Assembly (NCBI GenBank): GCA_946478775.1
Contig: CAMLDR010000065.1
Location: forward strand, 1 to 21,242
Origin: an uncultured Flavobacteriales bacterium
GTDB lineage: Bacteria > Bacteroidota > Bacteroidia > Flavobacteriales > Crocinitomicaceae
Direction of reading: 5' to 3'
DNA: 21,242 bases
Both the position numbers and the translations under genes were made by a program. The notes under the pieces were generated by a model. The model had not been told where the DNA came from. It saw only the letters and a program-made list of their open reading frames with translations, and ran no database searches. This document shows, piece after piece, positions 14,759-21,242 of the stretch (its first letter is position 1; every line of letters starts with the position of its first letter).

Positions 14759-17228
14759 AACGGGTTGGAGAAATATTCTTTTTGAACGCATACTGTTTGT
14801 GATTATAGGCTTGCTTCTGATCTTTGTCTGCACAACAGGATATTGGGTTTACGACCGGTTAGCACAGGTTTCCGAGAGTCCGCTTCCGACCAATCTGAAA
14901 GAGAACCGCCGCTTTATTGTCCGCGATCTGAACAGCAATATTCTGAAATCAGACAATCTCACTTACTCTTACCTTTACCAGAACAACCCGGATGCGATGC
15001 TGGATTTTGAAATCCTGGAATCACAGACCAACCGCAAAATAGAATTCCTGAAATCCTATAAAACGGATGATTCGACTTATCAAAAGCAAATCCGCGAATT
15101 AAGCATTTTAGTCAAGGACCGCTTCTTCAACCTGGATACTTTGATGAGTATCAAAAATGAGAACCGGGTCAATGAAACGATGTCTATAGTTGAAAATGAG
15201 GTTGAGAATGCCAGTGAAACCACCCGGTTAAAAATGGAAATCCGCGATCGCGTAAACGACTTGCAAACTCCCCAACAGGTTCAACCACAGGACGAAGAAG
15301 CAAAAAAGAAATGGTTTCAACGAAAAAATAAAAAGCAAACACCGGAAACAACTACAACTGCAGTTCAACCGCAGGTAAAAATCAAAGCTTCCGATATTGC
15401 AGCAGCAAGTACCAATGAGATTGCCAAAAAAATCCAGTTCGTAAAAGATAAAGCTGTTTCAAAGGAAACGCTGCTTAACTCATACAAGCTGAACCTGGAG
15501 CAGGAGAACAATCAGTTGAGCAAACAGATCGGGCAAATTTTCCAGGCCATTGAGCTGGCAGACAAACGGGAATTGCTGAAGGAGACACAGCACGCCAAAA
15601 CAGTTGCCGCAGACACCAATGAAATCATCTTCCTGTTCAGCATCATTTCCACACTGCTCATCCTGATGATCGTGATCCTGATTATTACTTTGTTCAACAA
15701 ATCAAAAGAAACCAATGCACAATTGAAACTGGCAAAGGATAAAAGTGATCAGCTGACGGAAGCAAAATCACGATTCCTGGCAACCATGAGCCACGAAATC
15801 CGGACACCATTGAATGCTATTTCAGGTTTCACAGAGCAATTGTTTTTTGAACCGCTCAATCAGAGTGCTGCCAAAAAAGTGAAGATCATTCGCAACTCCG
15901 TAAAGCATCTGGCGCAAATAACCAACGAAATCCTCGACCTTTCCAAATTGGAAAAAGACCACATTCAACTGGAGAAGATTCCTTTTAATCCGGCGAACGA
16001 GATCATGATGCTCCACGAGCAATACGAATTGGAAGTTCGGGAAAGAGGCAATAGTTTAGTAGTCGAACTCGATCAAAAGCCATTTCCCAACGTACTGGGT
16101 GATCCTTTGCGGTTCCGTCAAATCATCATCAACCTGATCAGTAACGCCAATAAGTTTTCCAAAGATGGATTGATAACCATCAGTCTGCGCTTCGAAGAAT
16201 TGGAAAAACGCCAGATCCGTTGTTTGGTGGAAGTTCAGGACCAGGGAATCGGTATGTCAAAAAGCCAGCTGGAACGTATTTTTGAACCCTTTGAGCAGGC
16301 TGATCTGGCCGTCACCCGTAAATACGGGGGAACCGGGCTGGGACTGAGTATAACGAAACAAATCATTGATAAACAGCACGGAACCATTCGACTGAACAGC
16401 GAAGAGGGAATCGGAACTACTTTCTTCATCGAAATTCCTTTTGAAAAAACGGAAGATCAGGTAGATGAACCCCGCGAGCCATCACGAACCGATTTCTCCT
16501 TTTTGAAAGACAAGAGTGTACTGATCGTCGACGACGAACCATTCAACCGAACCCTTTTGCGCAGTATGTTCCATGGTGTGAATATTACTTTACTGGAAGC
16601 AGCCAATGGTTTGGAAGCCCTGGAGCAACTGAAGAACAATGACATTGACATGGTTCTTTTGGATGTTCGTATGCCGGAAATGAACGGACATGAACTCCGG
16701 GAAAAAATGGCGGAAATGGAAACACTTGATCAAATTCCGGTGGTGGGTTTAACCGCTACGCTTAACCCGGAAAAAAGACAGAATATGCTTGATTCAGGCT
16801 GGACGGAAGTTTTAACAAAGCCCGTCAACCCGGAAGAAATAAGAAGAATATTGTACCAAATTTATAAAGACAAAAGCATGGGAACTCAATTAGACGAAGC
16901 CGATTTCAAAAGCTTACAAAAACTGACTAACAACAATGAATCTTTCTATAAGGAACTCCTGCAAACATTTGTGAATTCTACTGAAAACGGGCTGATCAAA
17001 ATGAAAGAACTGGCAGCAGAGGAAAACTGGGACGCCGCATCCGAACTGGCCCATCAACTGGCTGCACCGTTCAAGCATTTCGGAGCACATAACTGCTATA
17101 CGACTTTGAAGGAAATTGAACGCATGGGAAAAGAAATCAAGGTAGATCCTTCGATCAAGGAATCCATGGAAGTTTTCGAAGAACAGGCCAAGCACATTAT
17201 TACACAGGTAAAAGAAAAACTAAACTAA
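14754..17228 (+). CDS. Hybrid sensor histidine kinase (TM-sensor-TM-HisKA-HATPase-REC-HPt)
   Basis: The 824-aa product starts at the ATG at 14754; a TTG 18 nt upstream is also in frame. Transmembrane segments lie at about 12-33 and 291-314. They enclose an extracytoplasmic, coiled-coil-rich sensor with a Q/P/K/T-rich linker at about 170-210. HisKA carries FLATMSHEIRTPLNA, with phospho-acceptor His347. The HATPase shows NLISNANKF (N464/N466), DQGIG (496-500) and GGTGLGLS (525-532). The receiver domain (about 587-702) has DD 593-594, phospho-acceptor Asp637, Thr667 and Lys689. A C-terminal HPt domain has SELAHQLAAPFKHFGAH with His767. This is a full phosphorelay, His347 to Asp637 to His767, and the likely final acceptor is Asp58 of the regulator encoded 10 bp downstream. 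The stimulus is unknown. Confidence 0.93.
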   Translation: MKTGWRNILFERILFVIIGLLLIFVCTTGYWVYDRLAQVSESPLPTNLKENRRFIVRDLNSNILKSDNLTYSYLYQNNPDAMLDFEILESQTNRKIEFLKSYKTDDSTYQKQIRELSILVKDRFFNLDTLMSIKNENRVNETMSIVENEVENASETTRLKMEIRDRVNDLQTPQQVQPQDEEAKKKWFQRKNKKQTPETTTTAVQPQVKIKASDIAAASTNEIAKKIQFVKDKAVSKETLLNSYKLNLEQENNQLSKQIGQIFQAIELADKRELLKETQHAKTVAADTNEIIFLFSIISTLLILMIVILIITLFNKSKETNAQLKLAKDKSDQLTEAKSRFLATMSHEIRTPLNAISGFTEQLFFEPLNQSAAKKVKIIRNSVKHLAQITNEILDLSKLEKDHIQLEKIPFNPANEIMMLHEQYELEVRERGNSLVVELDQKPFPNVLGDPLRFRQIIINLISNANKFSKDGLITISLRFEELEKRQIRCLVEVQDQGIGMSKSQLERIFEPFEQADLAVTRKYGGTGLGLSITKQIIDKQHGTIRLNSEEGIGTTFFIEIPFEKTEDQVDEPREPSRTDFSFLKDKSVLIVDDEPFNRTLLRSMFHGVNITLLEAANGLEALEQLKNNDIDMVLLDVRMPEMNGHELREKMAEMETLDQIPVVGLTATLNPEKRQNMLDSGWTEVLTKPVNPEEIRRILYQIYKDKSMGTQLDEADFKSLQKLTNNNESFYKELLQTFVNSTENGLIKMKELAAEENWDAASELAHQLAAPFKHFGAHNCYTTLKEIERMGKEIKVDPSIKESMEVFEEQAKHIITQVKEKLN

Positions 17229-17238
17229 GCATATCACT

Positions 17239-18597
17239 ATGGAAACCGGGATTACACAACGCATCTTTATCGTCGAAGACAACGACTGGTACCAAAAACT
17301 ATTGGTACATACCGTCTCGTTGAATCCTGATTATGAAACGGAGGCTTTTTCAACCGGAAAAGAATTACTGGATCGTCTGAATGACGAGGTTCCCGATCTG
17401 ATCACACTGGACTATCGTTTACCGGATATTTCCGGGGAAGAACTGCTTGAAAAAATCAAGGCCATGTGTCCGGGGACACAGGTTATAGTTATTTCGGAGC
17501 AGGAAGAAATTGAAACAGCCGTGAGCCTGCTCAAACTGGGAGCATACGACTACATCGTAAAAGGAAACGATCTTCGCAACCGATTATTGAACACCCTGGC
17601 GAATGCACAGAACCAAACGAAGCTTTTAAAGAAGATCGAGAAGCTGGAGAAAGAGGTTCAGACGAAATACAATTTCAGCGATACGATCATCGGACAAAGC
17701 AGTAAGATGCAGCATATTTTTATGCTCCTGCAAAAAGCTGTTTCCAACAACATTACAGTTTCCATTACCGGAGAAACCGGCACCGGAAAAGAAGTCATTG
17801 CCAAAGCCATTCATTACAATTCGATCTATAAAGACAAACCATTTGTAGCGATCAACGTGGCGGCTATTCCCAAAGAATTGTTTGAAAGCGAATTATTCGG
17901 TCACGAAAAAGGGTCTTTTACCGGAGCCAACCAAACGCGGATCGGGAAATTCGAAGAGGCTGACGGCGGAACCCTGTTCCTGGATGAAATAGCAGAACTG
18001 GACCCCGTTTTCCAGGCAAAGCTGCTGCGTGCATTGCAGGAACGCGAAATTACACGCGTTGGAGGAAACAAAATCTATAAGTTCAACTGCCGCATCATCG
18101 TTGCTACTCACAAGAATCTCCTTCAGGAAGTGAAATCGGGGGCTTTCCGGGAAGATTTGTATTATCGTTTGTTTGGCCTTCCAATTGAACTGCCGCCGCT
18201 TCGTGAACGGGAAAAAGACACCTTGCTGCTGAGCAAAAGCTTTGTAGAGCGTTTCTGCAAAGAAAACGGGATGTCGGTTAAGAAAATAAGTCCGGCCGCT
18301 CAAAACAAGCTTTTGGCTTATCCGTGGCCTGGAAATGTCCGCGAATTGAAATCGGTGATCGAACTGGCATCCGTAATGTCGATGAACGATGTGATCGAAG
18401 CAGATGACATCGTGGTAGCAAGTGCCGACATTCTTTCGGGGATCATTGCCGAAGAAATGAGCCTGCGGGCCTATAACCGGCGAATCGTTCAATTGTTCCT
18501 GGACAAATACAACAACAACACCAAAGTGGTTGCGGATAAACTGGATATCGGTCAAACCACCATTTACCGAATGCTGAAAGAAGAGGAAGAAGATTAA
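17239..18597 (+). CDS. Sigma-54-dependent response regulator (REC-AAA+-Fis HTH)
   Basis: The 452-aa product has an N-terminal receiver domain (8-125; acidic pair 13-14, phospho-acceptor Asp58 in LITLDYRLPD, Lys108). It continues with a sigma-54 interaction AAA+ domain (about 148-385): Walker A GETGTGKE (178-185), the sigma-54 contact loop as GSFTGA (225-230; the commonest form is GAFTGA), Walker B GGTLFLDE (243-250), and PWPGNVREL (362-370). A Fis-type HTH closes the protein (about 408-447; ADKLDIGQTTIYRMLKEE). It is an NtrC-like activator that drives transcription from -24/-12 promoters when phosphorylated. It lies 10 bp after the kinase gene and is followed by a strong terminator. Candidate binding sites and a target promoter lie directly downstream. 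Confidence 0.94.
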   Translation: METGITQRIFIVEDNDWYQKLLVHTVSLNPDYETEAFSTGKELLDRLNDEVPDLITLDYRLPDISGEELLEKIKAMCPGTQVIVISEQEEIETAVSLLKLGAYDYIVKGNDLRNRLLNTLANAQNQTKLLKKIEKLEKEVQTKYNFSDTIIGQSSKMQHIFMLLQKAVSNNITVSITGETGTGKEVIAKAIHYNSIYKDKPFVAINVAAIPKELFESELFGHEKGSFTGANQTRIGKFEEADGGTLFLDEIAELDPVFQAKLLRALQEREITRVGGNKIYKFNCRIIVATHKNLLQEVKSGAFREDLYYRLFGLPIELPPLREREKDTLLLSKSFVERFCKENGMSVKKISPAAQNKLLAYPWPGNVRELKSVIELASVMSMNDVIEADDIVVASADILSGIIAEEMSLRAYNRRIVQLFLDKYNNNTKVVADKLDIGQTTIYRMLKEEEED

Positions 18598-18647
18598 ATT
18601 ATTAGCAGGGATGTCAAATTTTACGCCCCTACTTATTCAAATTTTAC

Positions 18648-18683
18648 CATTTTGAAAATATTTTTTTCATTTTGAAAATATTT
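18648..18683. promoter_or_regulatory. Tandem 16-bp sites, candidate activator-binding (UAS) sites
   Basis: CATTTTGAAAATATTT occurs at 18648-18663 and again at 18668-18683, exactly 20 bp apart, about two helical turns. The core ATTTTGAAAAT is palindromic about the G, and CATTTTGAAAAT also occurs at 14692-14703 before the kinase gene. They lie 60-95 bp upstream of the sigma-54-like -24 element, a usual distance for NtrC-type activators. Assignment to the adjacent regulator is inference. Confidence 0.5.
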
Positions 18684-18701
18684 CGAAACTATGCCAAACC
18701 C

Positions 18702-18728
18702 AAAACCCTTGATTTACAAGGGTTTTTT
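18702..18728 (+). terminator. Terminator of the response-regulator gene
   Basis: AAAACCCTTG (18702-18711) and CAAGGGTTTT (18717-18726) form a perfect 10-bp stem with a 5-nt loop, followed by TT. It separates the kinase-regulator operon from the downstream element. Confidence 0.88.
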
Positions 18729-18742
18729 CATTTTACCTCTCT

Positions 18743-18761
18743 TTGGCACGTTCTTTATAAT
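18743..18761 (+). promoter_or_regulatory. Sigma-54-like promoter
   Basis: TTGGCACG (18743-18750), 4 bp, then TTATA (18755-18759). The -24 half is a perfect match to YTGGCACG and the spacing is correct. The -12 half (TTATA versus TTGCA) lacks the usual GC. A TATAAT at 18756-18761 overlaps it, so another sigma factor cannot be excluded. The start would be near 18768-18771. Confidence 0.45.
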
Positions 18762-19044
18762 AGATTAAGCAAGAAAATCACTTTGAAAAACGATTTGAGG
18801 TGATTCACAGAGTTGACATATTAGAACTTGAGTTATAAGGATTATTTCCGTTCGATGTGGCAGCAGGTTCCTCCGGGGACCTCTCCACTAAAATAAGAAA
18901 TACTCCGAACGATCTTGCAATAGTGTAGACTTAGGAATATTGGTATAGTGGGTTTGAATTACAAAATTCCTAAGGCACCTGTTGCGACATTGAAGATTAT
19001 GAAGAAAAATTAAAAGAGCGTACTATCAATCATAACGCTATAAG

Positions 19045-19096
19045 TTAGGTAACAATTAGGTTAGTTTAGGTTTCAGTTTAGGTTTAATTTAGAGGT
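19045..19096 (+). repeat. TTAGGT(T) array, about 11-bp period
   Basis: TTAGGT starts at 19045, 19056, 19066 and 19078, with a variant TTAGAGGT at 19089; successive distances are 11, 10, 12 and 11 bp. In the candidate RNA this array would lie in the loop closed by ACTATCAA/TTGATAGT. As DNA the spacing is about one helical turn, which would place all copies on one face. Confidence 0.75.
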
Positions 19097-19139
19097 AATA
19101 CATGTACAAGGTTGATAGTGAAGTACGTGTGGTAGCTAC

Positions 19140-19178
19140 ACCCCCGATGGAGAATATTCATCGGGGGTTTGTATTTTA
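19140..19178 (+). terminator. Terminator of the candidate RNA
   Basis: ACCCCCGATG (19140-19149) and CATCGGGGGT (19159-19168) form a perfect 10-bp GC-rich stem with a 9-nt loop, followed by TTGTATTTT. Its orientation fits plus-strand transcription, which has no annotated protein gene to serve after the terminator at 18702-18728. Confidence 0.85.
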
Positions 19179-19179
19179 T

Positions 19180-19211
19180 AAAAAAGAAAGGCACAAGATT
19201 AATCACGTGCC
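19180..19211 (-). terminator. Terminator of the catalase gene
   Basis: GGCAC (19190-19194) and GTGCC (19207-19211) pair. On the minus strand the stem is followed by a T-rich run (complement of 19180-19189), 8 bp beyond the catalase stop. Confidence 0.6.
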
Positions 19212-19218
19212 CAGTCAT

Positions 19219-20718
19219 TTATTCATGTTTCATTCCGTTCATCACCGCATCCAGATCCACATTTAATCCTTTTGCAACTGCGGTTCCCAAATTGGGGTTT
19301 GCGCGAAAGAAATGGCATAGTTGTCGGTTGATAATCAGATCCTTTTTCGGGCCTTCGATCCCGCTCATGGACTCCACAATGTTTGACACCAGGTTGTGGC
19401 GATCATAATCATTCATGGCTTTCGTGAATAGCAATCCCGGTTGAGTATAATGATCGTTGTCATTCGGTCCGTTGCGATCATACCAATCAGCCAAAGTGCT
19501 GTCCAATTGAATCGGTGGTTCTTTATACGCCTGATCGATCTCGATCTCATCAAAACTATTCGGATTGTAGTTCGGGGCATCTTCCTGGTTCCCGTTTACG
19601 GTCATCAATCCGTCCCGCTCGTAATTTGCCACCATGTACGGGCATTTATTTACAGGAATCTGCTCGAAATTCACTCCCAGGCGATAACGATGCGCATCCG
19701 GGTAAGACAACAAACGCCCCTGGAGCATTTTATCGTGCGAATAACCGATCCCGTCAACCACATGAGCCGGTGCAAATGCACTTTGCTCCACATCAGCAAA
19801 GTAATTTTTCGGAATCTGGTTCAGTTCCATGACCCCCACATCGATCAAAGAAAAATCACTGTGTGGCCACACCTTCGTCAGATCAAAAGGGTTGAAAGGA
19901 AATTCTTTTGCCTGTTCATCGGTCATGACCTGAATCTTCAATGCCCATTTCGGAAATTCTTTCCGATCAATTGCCTCCACCATATCGCGCTGTGCAAAAT
20001 CCGGATCCTTTCCTTTCATTTCAGCTGCGTCTGCACTGATAAAATTTTTGACGCCCTGCATCACTTTGAAATGGAACTTCACCCAAACGCGTTCGTTTTG
20101 GGCATTGACCATACTGAAAGTATGCGAACCGAAACCGTGCATATGCCTGAACCCCTGTGGCGTTCCACGGTCACTCATTAAAATCAGCACCTGGTGCAGG
20201 CTCTCCGGGTTCAAACTCCAGAAATCCCACATCATCGTTGGACTTTTGCAATTGGTTCTCGGATCCCGTTTTTGGGTATGAATGAAATCGGAAAACTTCT
20301 TCGGATCTTTGATAAAGAAGACCGGTGTATTGTTTCCTACCAAATCCCAATTTCCATCTTCGGTGTAGAATTTTACTGCAAAACCTCTTGGATCGCGTTC
20401 CGTATCTGCGCTACCCTTTTCCCCGCCAACGGTTGAAAAACGAACAAAAACCTTGGTCTCTTTTCCAATTTGACTGAAAATTTTAGCCTTAGTATACTTC
20501 GAAATATCGTTCGTTACAGTAAACGTTCCGAATGCGCCTGATCCTTTTGCATGCACTACACGCTCCGGAATGCGTTCGCGGTTAAAGTGGGCCATTTTCT
20601 CGTGGAGGATAAAATCCTGCAATAAAAGAGGTCCGCGCGCGCCAACACTCATTGAATTTTCATCTTCCACATAAGGCTTGCCCGAAGCCGTGGTCAGTCT
20701 TTTCTTATTTGAAGCCAT
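19219..20718 (-). CDS. katA: Heme catalase (small-subunit, monofunctional)
   Basis: The 499-aa product disproportionates hydrogen peroxide to water and oxygen in the cytoplasm. All signature elements are present. The distal-side motif FNRERIPERVVHAKGSGAFG contains catalytic His56. DLVGNNTPVFF contains Asn129, and the proximal heme-ligand motif RLLSYPDAHRYRLG contains Tyr339. Length and the short C-terminus fit the clade 3 small-subunit, NADPH-binding type. There is no signal peptide. It has its own terminator and converges on the candidate RNA. The 162-bp upstream region is shared with the divergent M61 peptidase gene and contains a repeated GCAATAAGTT, but no recognisable OxyR or PerR site. 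Confidence 0.96.
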   Translation of the reverse strand: MASNKKRLTTASGKPYVEDENSMSVGARGPLLLQDFILHEKMAHFNRERIPERVVHAKGSGAFGTFTVTNDISKYTKAKIFSQIGKETKVFVRFSTVGGEKGSADTERDPRGFAVKFYTEDGNWDLVGNNTPVFFIKDPKKFSDFIHTQKRDPRTNCKSPTMMWDFWSLNPESLHQVLILMSDRGTPQGFRHMHGFGSHTFSMVNAQNERVWVKFHFKVMQGVKNFISADAAEMKGKDPDFAQRDMVEAIDRKEFPKWALKIQVMTDEQAKEFPFNPFDLTKVWPHSDFSLIDVGVMELNQIPKNYFADVEQSAFAPAHVVDGIGYSHDKMLQGRLLSYPDAHRYRLGVNFEQIPVNKCPYMVANYERDGLMTVNGNQEDAPNYNPNSFDEIEIDQAYKEPPIQLDSTLADWYDRNGPNDNDHYTQPGLLFTKAMNDYDRHNLVSNIVESMSGIEGPKKDLIINRQLCHFFRANPNLGTAVAKGLNVDLDAVMNGMKHE

Positions 20719-20880
20719 AGATTTTGTTATTGGGTAAATCGTTGTGTAATCAATTCTGGTTTACCGAGCAATAAGTTACGACTAATGAACAGGAAAACAA
20801 AAGGGAATTGGATATTTGATGCAATAAGTTGTAACTTTTGAAGACTTAAAAGGTCTTACCCTCGAATTCAATGACAATCT
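20719..20880. promoter_or_regulatory. Divergent promoter region of catalase and M61 peptidase
   Basis: GCAATAAGTT occurs at 20768-20777 and 20821-20830, followed by ACGACT and GTAACT respectively. A short inverted repeat, AAGAC...GTCTT, lies near 20841-20857. No clear -7/-33 pair was found for either gene. The repeated decamer is a candidate regulator site only. Confidence 0.35.
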
Positions 20881-21242
20881 ATGAAAAAGTGTGTGATTTT
20901 ATTGGTGATTTTTGCGGCTCTCTGCAAACCTGTTCATGCCCAGATCAAATATACTTATGAAACAAGTCTGAAAGGACTTTCAAACGATCAATTGGCCGTT
21001 CATTTAAAGATTGCGGGATTTTCCGAGGACACACTCACTTATTGCTTTCCCAAAATTATTCCCGGAATCTATGGCGCAATGAACTTCGGACAGTACGTTT
21101 CGGCATTTGAAGTGTTTGACAAGAAGGGAAAAAAGCTAAAGACAGAACACAAAGACCAAAATTCCTGGAAGATCTACAACGCTAAAACCATTGCCCGGGT
21201 TTCTTACCGGGTAGACGATGCCTGGGAGGCTTTTGACGCCAA
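20881..21242 (+). CDS. M61 family peptidase, N-terminal part (cut by window edge)
   Basis: The ATG at 20881 opens 120 codons without a stop to the window edge. A signal peptide (MKKCVILLVIFAALCKPVHAQ) is followed by IKYTYETSLKGLSNDQLAVH and CFPKIIPGIYGAMNFGQYV. The last resembles the N-terminal beta domain of M61 (glycyl aminopeptidase-like) metallopeptidases, with its FPxxxPGxY pattern. The catalytic HExxH and any PDZ domain would lie beyond the window, so activity cannot be judged. Export to the periplasm is implied. Confidence 0.75.
   Translation, partial: MKKCVILLVIFAALCKPVHAQIKYTYETSLKGLSNDQLAVHLKIAGFSEDTLTYCFPKIIPGIYGAMNFGQYVSAFEVFDKKGKKLKTEHKDQNSWKIYNAKTIARVSYRVDDAWEAFDA

Larger units (their letters stand above)
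18768..19178 (+). ncRNA. Candidate structured non-coding RNA (about 400 nt)
   Basis: It is bounded by a promoter-like element on the left and a strong terminator on the right, with no credible ORF. Complementary segments in order: AATCAC/GTGATT (18776-18805); CGTTCG (18849) with CGAACG (18906), enclosing GTGG/CCAC and a 7-bp stem AGGTTCC/GGGACCT capped by TCCG, a UNCG-type tetraloop; CTTAGGAAT (18930) with ATTCCTAAG (18966); GCGTACTATCAA (19018-19029) with TTGATAGT-gaagt-ACGT (19112-19128); and the terminator. The last long helix encloses five TTAGGTT-like repeats. I do not recognise it as RNase P, tmRNA or SRP RNA. Existence and extent are inferred from sequence alone. Confidence 0.5.
18598..19218. 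other. 621-bp intergenic region without a convincing protein gene
   Basis: It separates the response-regulator gene from the convergent catalase gene and contains only short open frames. In order it holds: two TCAAATTTTAC copies (18614, 18638), two CATTTTGAAAATATTT sites, the regulator terminator, a sigma-54-like element, a set of long complementary segments, a TTAGGTT array, and two terminators facing each other. Confidence 0.75.

Noticed and set aside
17893..18555. 220-codon minus-strand frame opposite the response regulator
   Set aside because: Shadow of a strongly conserved sigma-54 activator gene.
18856..18897. 13-codon frame MWQQVPPGTSPLK as a leader peptide
   Set aside because: The bases coincide with a nested hairpin capped by a UNCG tetraloop, which explains them better; no downstream gene would be controlled.
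19102..19266. Short plus-strand frame starting MYKVDSEVRVVATPP
   Set aside because: It runs through a strong terminator stem and into the antisense of the catalase gene, so it is unlikely to be translated.
19441..20181. 246-codon plus-strand frame opposite the catalase gene
   Set aside because: Antisense shadow of a gene with all catalase motifs; the translation is low in plausible domain content.

Overview
The window looks like a chromosomal segment of a Bacteroidota, most likely Flavobacteriales. Two secreted proteins end in type IX secretion (T9SS type A) sorting domains. The tRNA promoter fits the TTG-N19-TAnnTTTG pattern of this phylum, and ribosome-binding sites are not evident. Base composition is moderate in most of the window and clearly more AT-rich between about 8.1 and 10.7 kb. 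The species cannot be named from this sequence.

Left part (1-5429, all minus strand): the start of a GH92 alpha-mannosidase running off the left edge, an AMP nucleosidase, a DUF4143-type ATPase with degraded nucleotide-binding motifs, a TraB/GumN-family (TIKI-like) secreted protein, and imidazolonepropionase HutI. Small imperfect palindromes built from 9-bp units lie between several of these genes. Then follow a T9SS-exported CotH-kinase protein with a P-domain (5710-7779, plus) and tRNA-Leu(CAA) with a good promoter.

Central accessory region (7962-10838): four copies of a terminator-hairpin repeat, here R1-R4. R1 starts inside the 3' end of tRNA-Leu; R2-R4 carry a short tRNA-3'-end-like sequence at their left edge. 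Between copies lie small, unrelated, same-strand gene cassettes: an S23-type four-helix-bundle protein plus a membrane-anchored unknown, a truncated second S23 gene plus a TerB-like protein, and an unknown 179-aa protein. R4 precedes an NmrA-like oxidoreductase and an AraC-type regulator that probably form an operon. It resembles a tRNA-anchored cassette array, but no integrase is visible.

Right part: a minus-strand T9SS protein with Asp-box repeats; a divergently transcribed two-component pair consisting of a hybrid histidine kinase (HK-REC-HPt) and a sigma-54 activator response regulator (REC-AAA+-Fis HTH), 10 bp apart; then a 621-bp stretch with no convincing gene. That stretch holds, in order, two tandem palindromic sites, a strong terminator for the regulator gene, a sigma-54-like promoter, several long complementary segments, an array of TTAGGTT repeats and a second strong terminator. 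I read it as a candidate structured non-coding RNA that may be controlled by the adjacent sigma-54 activator. The window ends with a minus-strand clade-3-type catalase and the start of an M61-family peptidase.

The two most interesting items are the tRNA-Leu repeat/cassette array and the putative sigma-54-dependent RNA next to its regulator. Both are inferences from sequence patterns.
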